The translations under genes were made by a program, and so were the position numbers. A stretch of DNA of 64,000 nt from CAZEAN01 sp964510225 (lineage in GTDB: Bacteria > Planctomycetota > Planctomycetia > Isosphaerales > Isosphaeraceae): the NCBI GenBank assembly GCA_964510225.1, contig CAZEAN010000014.1, forward strand, positions 3,771 through 67,770, in the 5' to 3' direction. The notes below the pieces were generated by a model. It was not told the DNA's origin. It was given only the letters and a program-made list of their open reading frames with translations, and did no database searches. Below are positions 51,148-60,204 of the stretch, piece by piece. The stretch's first letter is position 1, and each line of letters starts with the position of its first letter.

Positions 51148-51903
51148 ATGTTGAACGAGCGATTCCGAATCTCGATGTTGACCCCTGCAGTACTGCTCTT
51201 CTTAGCTAGCGGCGCGTTCGCTGGCACAATGACGACCATCGATTTCGAAACCGATGGTCTGGGTAACTCCCTCGCTGCAGGTACGGTGATCGACGATGAA
51301 TACACCTCACTTGGATTGACTCTCTCGACCGATCAGCCGTTTGGCCTGATGATCTTCGACTCCTCCAACCCAACAGGGGACGATGAAGACCTCGGAAGCC
51401 CAAACGAAGACACCCCAGGTGGAGGCCCAGGCGTAGGTGCTGGTGGTGCTCCTGGCGGAATTGGACCCAATGGGCTTCCACTCGGCAACCTCCTCATCAT
51501 CTCAGAAGATGGTGATTCTAACGAGCCGGACGACAGTTTGGCCGGTGGACTGATGATTTTTGAATTCGATAACCCCGTCTTCTTTCACGAAATCGTGCTC
51601 CTCGACGATATTTCGGGAAGCTTCGATTTTGTCTTTCAAAATGGCTCCACCGAATCCTTCGACTTCTCTCAAGACGGTGAAAACACTCTCTTAAGCTACG
51701 ACTTCACCTCTGGACCATTTGCAGTCACGAAGCAAGTGTCCACCTTCACGCTCAATCTTGATGGTAGTGGTGCGGTTGCAAGTATCTCGTTCGCCGCTGT
51801 CCCGTCTCCTTCAAGCCTCACTCTCCTCAGCATCGGTGCTGGCTTCTTTGGGCTCCTTGGCATCCGAAGCCTCCGTCACAAGAAACAGGATACGACCGCC
51901 TAA
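51148..51903 (+). CDS. Exported protein with PEP-CTERM-like anchor
   Basis: A 251-residue exported protein with a signal peptide (about residues 1-25), a beta-rich domain starting with TIDFETDGLGNSLAAG (a common PEP-CTERM protein theme), and a flexible Gly/Pro insert around residues 90-112. The end is VPSPSSLTLL, hydrophobic helix, RSLRHKK, a PSPS variant of the PEP-CTERM signal. Its stop overlaps the convergent thioesterase stop by 4 bases, and a hairpin follows at 51925. Confidence 0.7.
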   Translation: MLNERFRISMLTPAVLLFLASGAFAGTMTTIDFETDGLGNSLAAGTVIDDEYTSLGLTLSTDQPFGLMIFDSSNPTGDDEDLGSPNEDTPGGGPGVGAGGAPGGIGPNGLPLGNLLIISEDGDSNEPDDSLAGGLMIFEFDNPVFFHEIVLLDDISGSFDFVFQNGSTESFDFSQDGENTLLSYDFTSGPFAVTKQVSTFTLNLDGSGAVASISFAAVPSPSSLTLLSIGAGFFGLLGIRSLRHKKQDTTA

Positions 51904-52376
51904 GCGTTTCCTCGATCTCTCTCCTCATGCACCTCCGTTCTCAACGGGAGGTGCATGAACGTCCCGGATCCCGTGGCGATCAACAGACCCTCTTGATTCC
52001 GAAGTTCGCCTCGGACCACTGCAGTCATTGAACCCGAGTGTTGCACATCCGCCTCCCCGACCAGGGTATCTCCCTGACGGGCGGGGCGGATAAACTGTAT
52101 TCCTAGCTGTATCGTAACGACATGGAAATTCTTAGGTGACATTTGCAACGCAGCGCGACCCATTACTGAGTCGAGAAGAGAAGCCGCGACTCCCCCGTGC
52201 ATCATCCCGAGACTACGGAGGTGCTGTGGTCCGACTTCGAGACGGACCCGCTTTGTCGCACTATTCTCTGGGCCAGGAATCGGGACCATCTCAAGTAGCT
52301 TCCAGAAGCCGTCCTCTTGAAGTTCCCTCGTAGCATCGTCTCTGGATGGGGACTCATCAGCGTCTTCGATTGGCAC
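51900..52376 (-). CDS. PaaI-family hotdog-fold thioesterase
   Basis: A 158-residue hotdog-fold protein. The helix segment SLGMMHGGVAASLLDSVMGRA carries the HGG signature and catalytic-site acidic residue of PaaI/YdiI-type acyl-CoA thioesterases. QLGIQFIRPARQGDTLVGEA is the second conserved block. The substrate is probably an acyl- or aryl-CoA. It starts at a GTG with GGAGG 9 bases upstream. Confidence 0.85.
   Translation of the reverse strand: MPIEDADESPSRDDATRELQEDGFWKLLEMVPIPGPENSATKRVRLEVGPQHLRSLGMMHGGVAASLLDSVMGRAALQMSPKNFHVVTIQLGIQFIRPARQGDTLVGEADVQHSGSMTAVVRGELRNQEGLLIATGSGTFMHLPLRTEVHEERDRGNA
51925..51958. terminator. Long hairpin downstream of the PEP-CTERM-like gene
   Basis: TCATGCACCTCCGTT and its complement (51943-51958) pair over 15 positions with a single bulged base and a 3-base loop. 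It lies 21 bases after the plus-strand stop but inside the 3' coding end of the convergent thioesterase gene. No T-run follows. Confidence 0.5.
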
Positions 52377-52570
52377 GATTACTAACCTCCGAAGTGATAG
52401 TGTGGGAGTAAGACGCGATCAGGACCACGGATTAGATTAGCCCCAGGTTAACTTCTTTTGACTCCTCCATCTTCTGACTCGAAAAACGACTCTAGAGATG
52501 GGAGAATCAAGAGAACGTTCGATGGATTGTCTCCGCGAGACTCTTGAGACCCAGCTGTAAGGAATCAAGG

Positions 52571-53920
52571 ATGCGTCCTCAATCGTTCGCGACGATCGGG
52601 CTCCTGCTCACCTTCCTCCTCGTTCAGAATGTCAGCGCACGAGGAACGGGCATACCAATGATGGGTGCCATCGGCTTGCTCAATCCAAGCGCAAGTCTCG
52701 CCCACGGTGACCTTGAGGTCGAGCGTCTCAATCGGATCGAAGCAAGACTCACGAACGCAGTCGAAGCGGGTGAGATCGCGGGTGGTTCAGCATTAGTCGC
52801 ACAGCACGGCTCCGTCGTCTATCGAGTCGCGGTCGGTGATCGGCACCGCAAGGACGGCCTACCGATGACGGAAGACACAATCGTCCGGATCGCCTCGATG
52901 ACCAAGCCGATCACATCGGTCGCCGTCATGATGCTTGTCGAAAACGATCGGATCGGACTGCAAGATCCGGTCTCTAAATACCTCCCCGAGTTTGGCCGGA
53001 TGACAGTGCTGCAGCTTAATCATGGGGAGAGCAATGACGACCCCGAGTTTACGATTGTTCCCACCTCGGCCGAAATCACCATCGAACAACTGCTGACCCA
53101 CACCGCTGGACTCTCGTACCGATTCTTCAATCGGCCCTTCCTTGCAGAGATGTATGTGAAGTCGGGGGTTTCGGATGGCTTGGCGGAGACACCGGGTACA
53201 ATCGGGCAGAACGCTTGGAGGCTCGCCCAGGTTCCACTCTATTGTGAGCCAGGAACCGCCTGGGAGTATAGCTTAGCGACAGACGTTCTTGGTCGTGTTG
53301 TCGAAGTGGTTTCCGGGCTCTCGCTCGCTCAGTTCTTTCGGACTCGGATTTTTGAACCGCTCGGCATGGAAGATACCTCATTCGTAGTTCCGGTCGAGAA
53401 ACGGAAACGTCTCGCAGCGGTATATGGGATTGGCCCCGACGGTCAACTCGAATCAATCGGTCGTGGATTACAGCAGCGTGGTCCGCTCGTCTTCTCCACG
53501 ACTTACTCGACCTGGGATGATGGGCGGTACTACTCTGGTGGCGCAGGTTTAGCCTCGACACTCGACGATTACTACCGATTTCTCCAGATGCTTCTCAATC
53601 GCGGTGAATCGAATGGCGTCCGGCTCCTTCAACCAGAAACGGTTGATTTAATGACCCGAAACCAGGTCGACGGACTCGAAGTTCCCGATTGGGGCCACGG
53701 GACGGGCTTTGGTTATGGCTTTGGGGTAGTCCGACCAGAAGACAAACCGGAGGATTGGGCTGTTGGTTCCTACTCCTGGGGCGGTTTCTTCTTCACTTAC
53801 TTTTGGGTAGATCCCCAGAACGATCTCATCGGAATTCTGATGACTCAAACCTATCCATCGGGCAAAAGCTCGCTCCGTGATGACATCCGAAGGATCACTT
53901 ACGACGCCATGGCCGATTGA
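52571..53920 (+). CDS. Exported beta-lactamase-fold serine hydrolase (class C/EstB type)
   Basis: A 449-residue exported protein with a signal peptide (about residues 1-24). The S-x-x-K motif SMTK begins at Ser109. The LLTHTAGLSYRF block and the Tyr motif in WEYSLATDVLG match the class C beta-lactamase/esterase family. Members act as esterases, peptidases or transpeptidase relatives; true beta-lactamase activity cannot be inferred. The ATG at 52571 is preceded by TAAGGA and gives a clean signal peptide, so it is preferred over the start at 52544. Confidence 0.85.
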   Translation: MRPQSFATIGLLLTFLLVQNVSARGTGIPMMGAIGLLNPSASLAHGDLEVERLNRIEARLTNAVEAGEIAGGSALVAQHGSVVYRVAVGDRHRKDGLPMTEDTIVRIASMTKPITSVAVMMLVENDRIGLQDPVSKYLPEFGRMTVLQLNHGESNDDPEFTIVPTSAEITIEQLLTHTAGLSYRFFNRPFLAEMYVKSGVSDGLAETPGTIGQNAWRLAQVPLYCEPGTAWEYSLATDVLGRVVEVVSGLSLAQFFRTRIFEPLGMEDTSFVVPVEKRKRLAAVYGIGPDGQLESIGRGLQQRGPLVFSTTYSTWDDGRYYSGGAGLASTLDDYYRFLQMLLNRGESNGVRLLQPETVDLMTRNQVDGLEVPDWGHGTGFGYGFGVVRPEDKPEDWAVGSYSWGGFFFTYFWVDPQNDLIGILMTQTYPSGKSSLRDDIRRITYDAMAD

Positions 53921-53977
53921 TCTCGCTGAGATCGACTACGAAATGCCAAGGTCAACGTTTCAAACCAGGAGAATCTG

Positions 53978-54340
53978 ATGATTGTCGAGCTTGTCAAGAA
54001 AACTCTCTTTACTGGAATCGGTCTTGCTTCCCTTGGTAAAGACAAGATCGAAGAACTGGCGAAGGATGTTGCCAAATACGGTGAGATGAGTGAAGCGGAA
54101 GCCTCGAAGTTCTTGGAAGAGCTCCGGCAGCGTGCTGATGCCGCTCAAGATGATCTTAGGGACCGGATCGACAAGCGAGTCGAACAAGTGACCCAACAAC
54201 TCGAACTGGCCCGGACTAGTGAAGTCCAGGCGCTTCAGGCCAAAGTAACTGCGCTTGCGGCTCAAGTTGAAGTACTTGAAGGACGGGTCGCCGAACTTTC
54301 ACGTCACGACGCTAGCTCCAATGGGACCAGTCCCGAATGA
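53978..54340 (+). CDS. Phasin-like coiled-coil protein (PHA granule regulator-like)
   Basis: A 120-residue protein with a short hydrophobic N-terminal segment (LVKKTLFTGIGLASLGKDKI) followed by a long charged coiled coil. The N-terminal pattern and size match the PhaF/PhaI-related 'polyhydroxyalkanoate synthesis regulator phasin' group. The true role is unclear. Its stop overlaps the GspE-like ATPase start (ATGA), so it heads the pilus-like operon, where it could act as a structural helper. Confidence 0.6.
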   Translation: MIVELVKKTLFTGIGLASLGKDKIEELAKDVAKYGEMSEAEASKFLEELRQRADAAQDDLRDRIDKRVEQVTQQLELARTSEVQALQAKVTALAAQVEVLEGRVAELSRHDASSNGTSPE

Positions 54341-55620
54341 TCCGGCTCGTGCGGCTGCTCTCAGGCGAATCACCAAGGAGCTATCCGAAGTCCACGTCAG
54401 AAGAGTCACGTGAGGTCCCAGTAGCGGATCAAGCAACACCGGCCTATGTTCAAGAAGCAGTTGCAGCACTCGACCCTAAGCAGCCTTCGTTCGCGACCGA
54501 TTCCGTGGACCTCATCCTCGAAACTGCGCGGCAGGAGCACGCGAGTGATCTCCACTTGCAACCCTCATCGGCCGGCCTTGAGGTCCGCTGGAGGCTTGAT
54601 GGGGTCCTCCATCCATTGGCGGTCTTTCCGGGACGGTTCGGACCCAATTTAGTTGCCCGATTGAAGGTCCTGGCCGAGCTGCTCACGTATCGGACCGATC
54701 TCCCACAGGAAGGCCGGATCCGCACTGCGCCTGGAACTCCCGAAACACGCGTCAGCACCTTCCCCACGTTACATGGAGAGCGTGCTGTCGTTCGGCTCTT
54801 TGCAGATCCGAAGAACCTGCGGACTCTCGATGATCTGGGAATGCCCGTTGACGTGCTCCAAGAACTTGAGTCCATCCGGACAGCTACGGCGGGACTCGTC
54901 ATCATCTGTGGTCCCGCAGGGAGCGGTAAGACCACGACCCTCTATGCCTGTCTCCGCGCGATCGCCGAGAATGCCCTCGGAAGACGTTGCATCGCGACAC
55001 TGGAAGATCCGATTGAGGCGGCATTGCCTGGAGTTGTCCAGTCACAAGTGAACCCAACAGTTGGGTTCACCTTGCAGGCGGGGCTCCGCTCCATGCTCCG
55101 TCAAGATCCGGAAGTGATCGCGGTCGGAGAAATTAGAGACGCCGAAACGGCGGAAATCGCTTTCCAAGCCGCTCTGACAGGGCATCTTGTGCTGACGACC
55201 TTCCATGCCGGTACCGCGTCGGAAGCGATCGGACGACTCGCTGACATGGGAATCGAGCCCTTTGTTCTTCGGAGCGCCCTGAGGACAATCTTAGCTCAAC
55301 GGTTGATCCGCAAGAGTTGTCGCGACTGTATAAATCTTGAAAAGTTCGGTTGCGAGAAGTGTCGCTTCACTAGCTATCGCGGTCGTGCACCGATTGTCGA
55401 ACTCCTCGATCCCCGCCAAGCACCAATCGCCGCAGCGATCCTTCGGAGGGCTGACGTCAGCTCCCTTGAAGAAGCCGGTCGAGCTTCCGGAATGGTTACC
55501 TTAAGCGAACGAGCCCGAGAAGAGGTCCGACAGCGTCGGACCCGTCTCGAGGAAGTCACTCGGGTTGTCGGAGTCGACGCGATTCTGCGTGAACCACACG
55601 ACACTCTCGACAAACTATGA
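54337..55620 (+). CDS. GspE/PilB-type secretion/pilus assembly ATPase
   Basis: A 427-residue hexameric AAA-type ATPase of the type II secretion/type IV pilus family. It has HASDLHLQPSSAGLEVRWR, Walker A GPAGSGKTTT from residue 192, an Asp box around ATLEDPIE, Walker B as DPEVIAVGEIRDAETAEIA and a His box LTTFHAG. A C-terminal CRDC...CEKC zinc motif is present. The N-terminal GspL-binding domains are missing, so it is shorter than standard GspE (about 500). It is followed by three GspF-like genes. Confidence 0.88.
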   Translation: MIRLVRLLSGESPRSYPKSTSEESREVPVADQATPAYVQEAVAALDPKQPSFATDSVDLILETARQEHASDLHLQPSSAGLEVRWRLDGVLHPLAVFPGRFGPNLVARLKVLAELLTYRTDLPQEGRIRTAPGTPETRVSTFPTLHGERAVVRLFADPKNLRTLDDLGMPVDVLQELESIRTATAGLVIICGPAGSGKTTTLYACLRAIAENALGRRCIATLEDPIEAALPGVVQSQVNPTVGFTLQAGLRSMLRQDPEVIAVGEIRDAETAEIAFQAALTGHLVLTTFHAGTASEAIGRLADMGIEPFVLRSALRTILAQRLIRKSCRDCINLEKFGCEKCRFTSYRGRAPIVELLDPRQAPIAAAILRRADVSSLEEAGRASGMVTLSERAREEVRQRRTRLEEVTRVVGVDAILREPHDTLDKL

Positions 55621-55701
55621 CAAGTGTCGTAGAATCCAATCTTCTTGTTCGGATGAGTCCGAGTGGTGGATCACAAAACGAGGTCTGGAATCGACCGATC
55701 G

Positions 55702-56763
55702 ATGGCGACTGCAACGATCTCGCTCAATGACTTGATCGCACTGAATGAAGAGATCACGGCCTTAATCCGCGCCGGGGTTCCACTCGATCGCGGTCTTCGG
55801 GACGTTGCGGACGACCTCCGTGGACCACATGCCGAGTTAGCTAGAAGGATCGCCGAACGGATCGATCGCGAAGGGGCTTCCCTCGCTGAGGCGATCGATG
55901 CGGAGTCAGCACAGCTCCCGGCGCTGTATCGAACTGTCGTCCGGTCGGGGATCCAAGCGGGACGATTGCCGGCAGCGCTTGAGGCACTCACGGGTTTTGT
56001 CCGACGATTGGTTGAACTTCGAGCGACGGTTGGCCTGGCTCTACTTTATCCGGCATTGGTCCTGATCGTCGCCTTTGGACTCTTCGGTGCCGTTTCCTAC
56101 TTCCTTGGGCCCCGGATGGCTTCCGCGTTTGAGTCGTTTCGATTGCCGGTCGAGATCGTGCCGTCCCTGCTCATTCAACTCGGCGCTACGGCTCCGTTTT
56201 GGGTACCCGCGGGGCTTATTCTCATGATCTTGGCAATCTTCCTCTGGTTCCGCTCCGGGGACGCGATTCGACTTCAGGCAAGCCGCCTGCTAGGACCGAT
56301 CGGATGGCTCCCTGGTGTAAGTCGGCTGATCTACTGGGCCAGGACGGCACTGGTCGCCGACTTGCTGGCCGTGTTGATCGAACAGCGTGTTCCGATGGCT
56401 GATGCCCTGGAACTCGCATCGGAGGTCTCGGGGAATAGAGAATTCCAACGCGCATCGGAGGAAGTCGCTCAACGAATTCGCCAAGGGGATTCGATGTCCG
56501 AGGCATTTACTACGAGCCAGGAGAAGGGCATTCCACCGTTGCTTCGTTGGCTCCTCAGTACGGACGTCGGAAGCGGAGACCTCACGAATTCCCTTAGGGA
56601 ATCGGCAGAAACTTACCGCGTCCGGGCATTCGATCGTGCGACTTTCCTCCAAGCAGCCCTCCCTACCTTCCTGATGCTGGTCATTGGGGGCTCAACGGTT
56701 GTTCTGTACACAGTTGCGCTCTTTGCACCGTTCACCGAACTCTTGGAAGACCTCGCCCTCTAA
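55702..56763 (+). CDS. GspF-like inner membrane platform protein, copy 1
   Basis: About 353 residues with two T2SS-F domains. The first starts with LNEEITALIRAGVPLDRGL, followed by hydrophobic segments near residues 125-150 and 170-195. The second repeats LAVLIEQRVPMADALELASE, ending with a transmembrane segment near 325-348. GspF anchors the assembly ATPase to the membrane platform. The ATG at 55702 is chosen from domain position; GTGs at 55663 and 55666 have a slightly better upstream GGATGAG and remain possible. Confidence 0.82.
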   Translation: MATATISLNDLIALNEEITALIRAGVPLDRGLRDVADDLRGPHAELARRIAERIDREGASLAEAIDAESAQLPALYRTVVRSGIQAGRLPAALEALTGFVRRLVELRATVGLALLYPALVLIVAFGLFGAVSYFLGPRMASAFESFRLPVEIVPSLLIQLGATAPFWVPAGLILMILAIFLWFRSGDAIRLQASRLLGPIGWLPGVSRLIYWARTALVADLLAVLIEQRVPMADALELASEVSGNREFQRASEEVAQRIRQGDSMSEAFTTSQEKGIPPLLRWLLSTDVGSGDLTNSLRESAETYRVRAFDRATFLQAALPTFLMLVIGGSTVVLYTVALFAPFTELLEDLAL

Positions 56764-56808
56764 GCGTCGAACCCCTTTCCGACCCTTTACTTTCAGAAGG
56801 GACCGAAG

Positions 56809-57888
56809 GTGATCGAGAACGAGTCGGAATCAACTTCGGTAGATCGGATTGACTCATTAAACGAGCGTCAGCGGACCGAGGTGATCCAAGACCTGAAACG
56901 GCTGACGGCCGCCGGCCGACCGATTCCTGCCGGCCTCCGTGCCATGGCCTCTGAAGCGGCAGACCGGCGCGTGAGCCGGAGCCTTCTCCAGATCGCCGAT
57001 GAACTCGAAGGTGGTGAGGCGATTTCTGAGATCTTAGATTCTCGGATCCATGGCTTATCCTGGCGAACAAAAGGAATTGTCCAGGCCGCTATCGCGTCGG
57101 GCAGAATCGCTGAGGTTTTTGCCGAGTTCACTCGGTTTGAGCGTATTGGGAACAGTTTGCGTCGACAAGTTTGGTTTCGCCTTGCGTATCCGATGCTCTT
57201 GCTTTCGGGTTTCTTGTTGTTGTTCAGTTTCTTGTCTTCGATCGTCCTCGTGGACTTTAAAGCGTTGGCGATTGATTTTGGACTCGAACTCCCGGTGACT
57301 ACCATTGGACTCATTGCACTTTCTGACGCGGTTCAAAGCGACGGCTGGGCGATTCCGCTGGCGATCATCCTGAACGTTGTCTTGGTCTGGATTGCGGGTC
57401 GAGGGATGGCTCGAGGGCCACGGAGGCGCGTCTACAACACTCTTCCTGTAATCGGGGCACTTTGGCGAACCGCGGCGATGGCGGAATTCTCGAGACTCCT
57501 GGCGCTACTGATCGATTGCAAGTTGCCGATGCCCGAGGCACTTGTCTTGGCTGGGGAAGGGGTCCACGATCAGGACTTGGAAATAGCGACTGTCCAAGCG
57601 GCCGAAATAGTCCGAGAAGGCAAGTCACTCACCTCAGCGATCGCGGAACAGAAGCTCTATCCAGCAGGTTTTGCAAATCTTCTTTCTTGGGCGGAGCAAC
57701 ACGGTTCAATCCCCGATGCACTTCGGATGGCTTCGGAAACACTTGTGGCACGGGCACGGTCTCAGGCGGTCGCCTTGGGAATCGTGCTTTCCGTCCTCGT
57801 GAATTGTCTAGTGGTGTTTGGGATTCAACTTACGATTGCGGGGATTTACCTCCCGCTCATCAAACTCCTCTCTTGGCTGAGTGGCTGA
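56809..57888 (+). CDS. GspF-like inner membrane protein, copy 2
   Basis: A 359-residue GspF relative, more diverged than copy 1. The first domain shows LTAAGRPIPAGLRAMASEA and IVQAAIASGRIAEVFAEFT. The second shows LLALLIDCKLPMPEALVLAGE. Hydrophobic segments lie near residues 125-150, 178-198 and at the C-terminus. It starts at a GTG preceded by GAAGG, 45 bases after copy 1, and overlaps copy 3 by 8 bases. Confidence 0.78.
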   Translation: MIENESESTSVDRIDSLNERQRTEVIQDLKRLTAAGRPIPAGLRAMASEAADRRVSRSLLQIADELEGGEAISEILDSRIHGLSWRTKGIVQAAIASGRIAEVFAEFTRFERIGNSLRRQVWFRLAYPMLLLSGFLLLFSFLSSIVLVDFKALAIDFGLELPVTTIGLIALSDAVQSDGWAIPLAIILNVVLVWIAGRGMARGPRRRVYNTLPVIGALWRTAAMAEFSRLLALLIDCKLPMPEALVLAGEGVHDQDLEIATVQAAEIVREGKSLTSAIAEQKLYPAGFANLLSWAEQHGSIPDALRMASETLVARARSQAVALGIVLSVLVNCLVVFGIQLTIAGIYLPLIKLLSWLSG

Positions 57889-59188
57889 CAATCACGAACG
57901 CAGACGTTCAGGAGAACGATTCGTGTCAGGATCGCCCGACTCTCATCCTCCAAAAAAACCGGAAGGGATCGACCCCTACACGCCACCGGCTTCAGGTTCG
58001 CGATCGGTCTGGTGGAAGAGAAGCCTGGGCATCCGTGACATTATGGTCTGGGTCGCCCTCCTCGGAATCCTGATTCGGCTTGGGATGACGGCCGGTTGGG
58101 GTATTACCACGCTCTTGGTCGTCGGGTTGTTCGGGGCCTCGATCGCAGCGCTCATCACGAGACTGATCCTACGACTCGGGGCGCTCCGGATCCCGATGCT
58201 CTGGGTCATTGCGAATTCAGCAGAACATCGGATCCCGCTCGAACCGGGTATTGAAGCCTGTGGACAACTCTGCGGAGGCAGAGCGGTTGCGAAATCAAGA
58301 GCCCTGATTGATCGACTACATGCTGGGGTTCCACTCGCAGAAGCGGTGGAACAGGTCTCTGGAGTCCTTCCTACCGCGGGGCTTGTCTATCTCAGAATGG
58401 GCTGGACTCCCGAACGACTTGCTCAAGCCCTCCGTGACCTCAGTAGAGCAATCGGAGAGTGGAGGCCGTATCGCTTCACGTTCGCGACGCGGATGCTCCT
58501 GCTCGGCTGGACCTTGATCATGATCGAGTTCATTGGGTTCTTCTTCATGTATTGGATCGGGCCACAGTTTGAACGAATTCTCGATGACTTTGGCGCTAAG
58601 GTGCCCGCACTCACGTCGTGGGTAATTGATTTCGGTTCTGCGATTGTCGGTAACCCTTTATGGATCTTGGGAGCGATCCTTCCCCTCTTCATATTAATCC
58701 TACTCCCCCTGCTTTACTTTGATCCGATGTTCTGGGGAATCCCCCTCCTCGATCGGGTCTATCTCAAACGTCATGGCGCGTTTGTCATGCGTCTTCTTGC
58801 GGGGGAGATCGGGATGAACCGACCGATGAGTGATGCCCTGAGGACGTTGGAGAGTTGGTATCCTGGCATTCAATTGAAGCGACGGATTGGCCGAGTGCGG
58901 TCACGGACTGAGGAAGGAGCTCCCTGGTACAAGGGGCTGGCGGAAGCTGGTCTGATTCGACGGTCTGATGCCTCGGTCCTGGAAGCAGCCCAGCATGCCA
59001 ATAACCTTGAGTGGGCACTGAAGGATCGTGCCGAGGCCGCGGATCGTCAGGCGGCGGTCCGGATGACGGCTTGGAGTCAGGCGGTCTTTCTTGTCACCGT
59101 ACTGGCGATCGGTGCGGCGATCGGGATCTTTGTGGTGGCCTATTTCTATCCCCTCACCTCCCTCATTAGTGAGTTAACCCAATGGTAG
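57881..59188 (+). CDS. GspF-like inner membrane protein, copy 3
   Basis: A 435-residue protein. A polar Pro-rich N-terminus leads into hydrophobic segments (about 48-95), a degenerate first T2SS-F domain (IEACGQLCGGRA..., LIDRLHAGVPLAEAVEQVSG), more membrane helices (about 205-235 and 255-285) and a second domain (MRLLAGEIGMNRPMSDALRTLESW). It ends in a transmembrane helix. The domain order identifies it as a GspF paralogue, the most diverged of the three. It starts at a GTG overlapping copy 2. Confidence 0.7.
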   Translation: MADNHERRRSGERFVSGSPDSHPPKKPEGIDPYTPPASGSRSVWWKRSLGIRDIMVWVALLGILIRLGMTAGWGITTLLVVGLFGASIAALITRLILRLGALRIPMLWVIANSAEHRIPLEPGIEACGQLCGGRAVAKSRALIDRLHAGVPLAEAVEQVSGVLPTAGLVYLRMGWTPERLAQALRDLSRAIGEWRPYRFTFATRMLLLGWTLIMIEFIGFFFMYWIGPQFERILDDFGAKVPALTSWVIDFGSAIVGNPLWILGAILPLFILILLPLLYFDPMFWGIPLLDRVYLKRHGAFVMRLLAGEIGMNRPMSDALRTLESWYPGIQLKRRIGRVRSRTEEGAPWYKGLAEAGLIRRSDASVLEAAQHANNLEWALKDRAEAADRQAAVRMTAWSQAVFLVTVLAIGAAIGIFVVAYFYPLTSLISELTQW

Positions 59189-59661
59189 TCGCAGATCGCT
59201 TACATTATCGATGCCAGTCGGCGAAGCTGCGCGAAGCCTTTACCTTGGTCGAGATGACAGTCTCGATTGCAATCCTCATTGTAGCATTCACGCTAATTAC
59301 CCAAGCGATCGTTAGAATCGCTACGGAGACTAAGGCCGCAGATCGTCGTCTCGTAGCCTTGGCTGAAGCAGAGAATCTGCTGGAGCGGCTCGCTTCGGGG
59401 ATCGAAACGATTGATCCCTCGTCTCCCCATGATCTCTCCAAGGAAGCTACTGAGTTTCTCCCGGAAAGTAGGGTGGAGGTCGAAGTAACTGAGACGAACA
59501 TCGACGGGGTTGCCCTGAACCAACTCGTGGTGAGAATCCATTACCAATCACAATCGGGGAGGAATGCTCGACCCGTCCAGCTTGTGACCTGGGTGCAGTC
59601 AGAGCGCTTGAAGAGTACCTCCGAATCCGAGGACGATCCCGCTGAGGGGGATGTTGACTAA
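59182..59661 (+). CDS. Prepilin-like protein, GspI/PilV type
   Basis: A 159-residue pseudopilin. The prepilin peptidase motif reads REA-FTLVE, with the conserved Glu at +5 but Ala rather than Gly at -1, followed by a hydrophobic helix (about residues 24-44) and a small globular domain. The ATG at 59182 overlaps the stop of GspF copy 3. Its size and the order I-J-K fit the minor pseudopilins of type II secretion systems. Confidence 0.75.
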   Translation: MVVADRLHYRCQSAKLREAFTLVEMTVSIAILIVAFTLITQAIVRIATETKAADRRLVALAEAENLLERLASGIETIDPSSPHDLSKEATEFLPESRVEVEVTETNIDGVALNQLVVRIHYQSQSGRNARPVQLVTWVQSERLKSTSESEDDPAEGDVD

Positions 59662-60200
59662 TGCGGAATGATCATTCTCGACGCCGGGGCTACTCCCTGA
59701 TCGAACTCTTGGCCGTACTAACGATGATGTTCGCTCTGATGTCGCTCGGGGTTGGCTTTCTCCAACTGATCCTGAAACTGGAATCGAACAGTCAAGATCA
59801 GCTCGAACGAACCATGGCCGAACGTCGACTTGTACTTGACCTCCGGAACTCGGTTCATGCGGCGGATTCGCTGTTATTGAGCACGCTGGAAGACTCTGAA
59901 GTCCCGGCCTTATTGCTCAGGCTTCCCGATGCACGATTGGTGACCTTCCGATTAGTTGGTCAACGGATAGAGCGACTTGAGGAACGACCCAATGACGAAA
60001 ACGCTCCTCGGAAGGTCGAGTCATACCGCTTCCCATACCCGATGGTGGCCGATTGGGAAGTTACCGAATCGGTCGGGTTGACCCTCGTAACTCTGAAACT
60101 CAAGCGCCAGCACGATCGACCTGGCGAAAACAGAGGCCCTACGCTCCGAGTTCAAGCCGTCCTGGGGCGTGACCAGCGATTCCTAGAGAGGGAAGACTAA
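59661..60200 (+). CDS. Prepilin-like protein, GspJ type
   Basis: A 179-residue pseudopilin with the cleavage motif RRRG-YSLIE (Gly at -1, Glu at +5), a hydrophobic helix to about residue 32 and a globular domain. It overlaps the previous gene by one base (TAATG). Position after the GspI-like gene supports a GspJ-like assignment. Confidence 0.75.
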   Translation: MRNDHSRRRGYSLIELLAVLTMMFALMSLGVGFLQLILKLESNSQDQLERTMAERRLVLDLRNSVHAADSLLLSTLEDSEVPALLLRLPDARLVTFRLVGQRIERLEERPNDENAPRKVESYRFPYPMVADWEVTESVGLTLVTLKLKRQHDRPGENRGPTLRVQAVLGRDQRFLERED

Positions 60201-60204
60201 GCCG

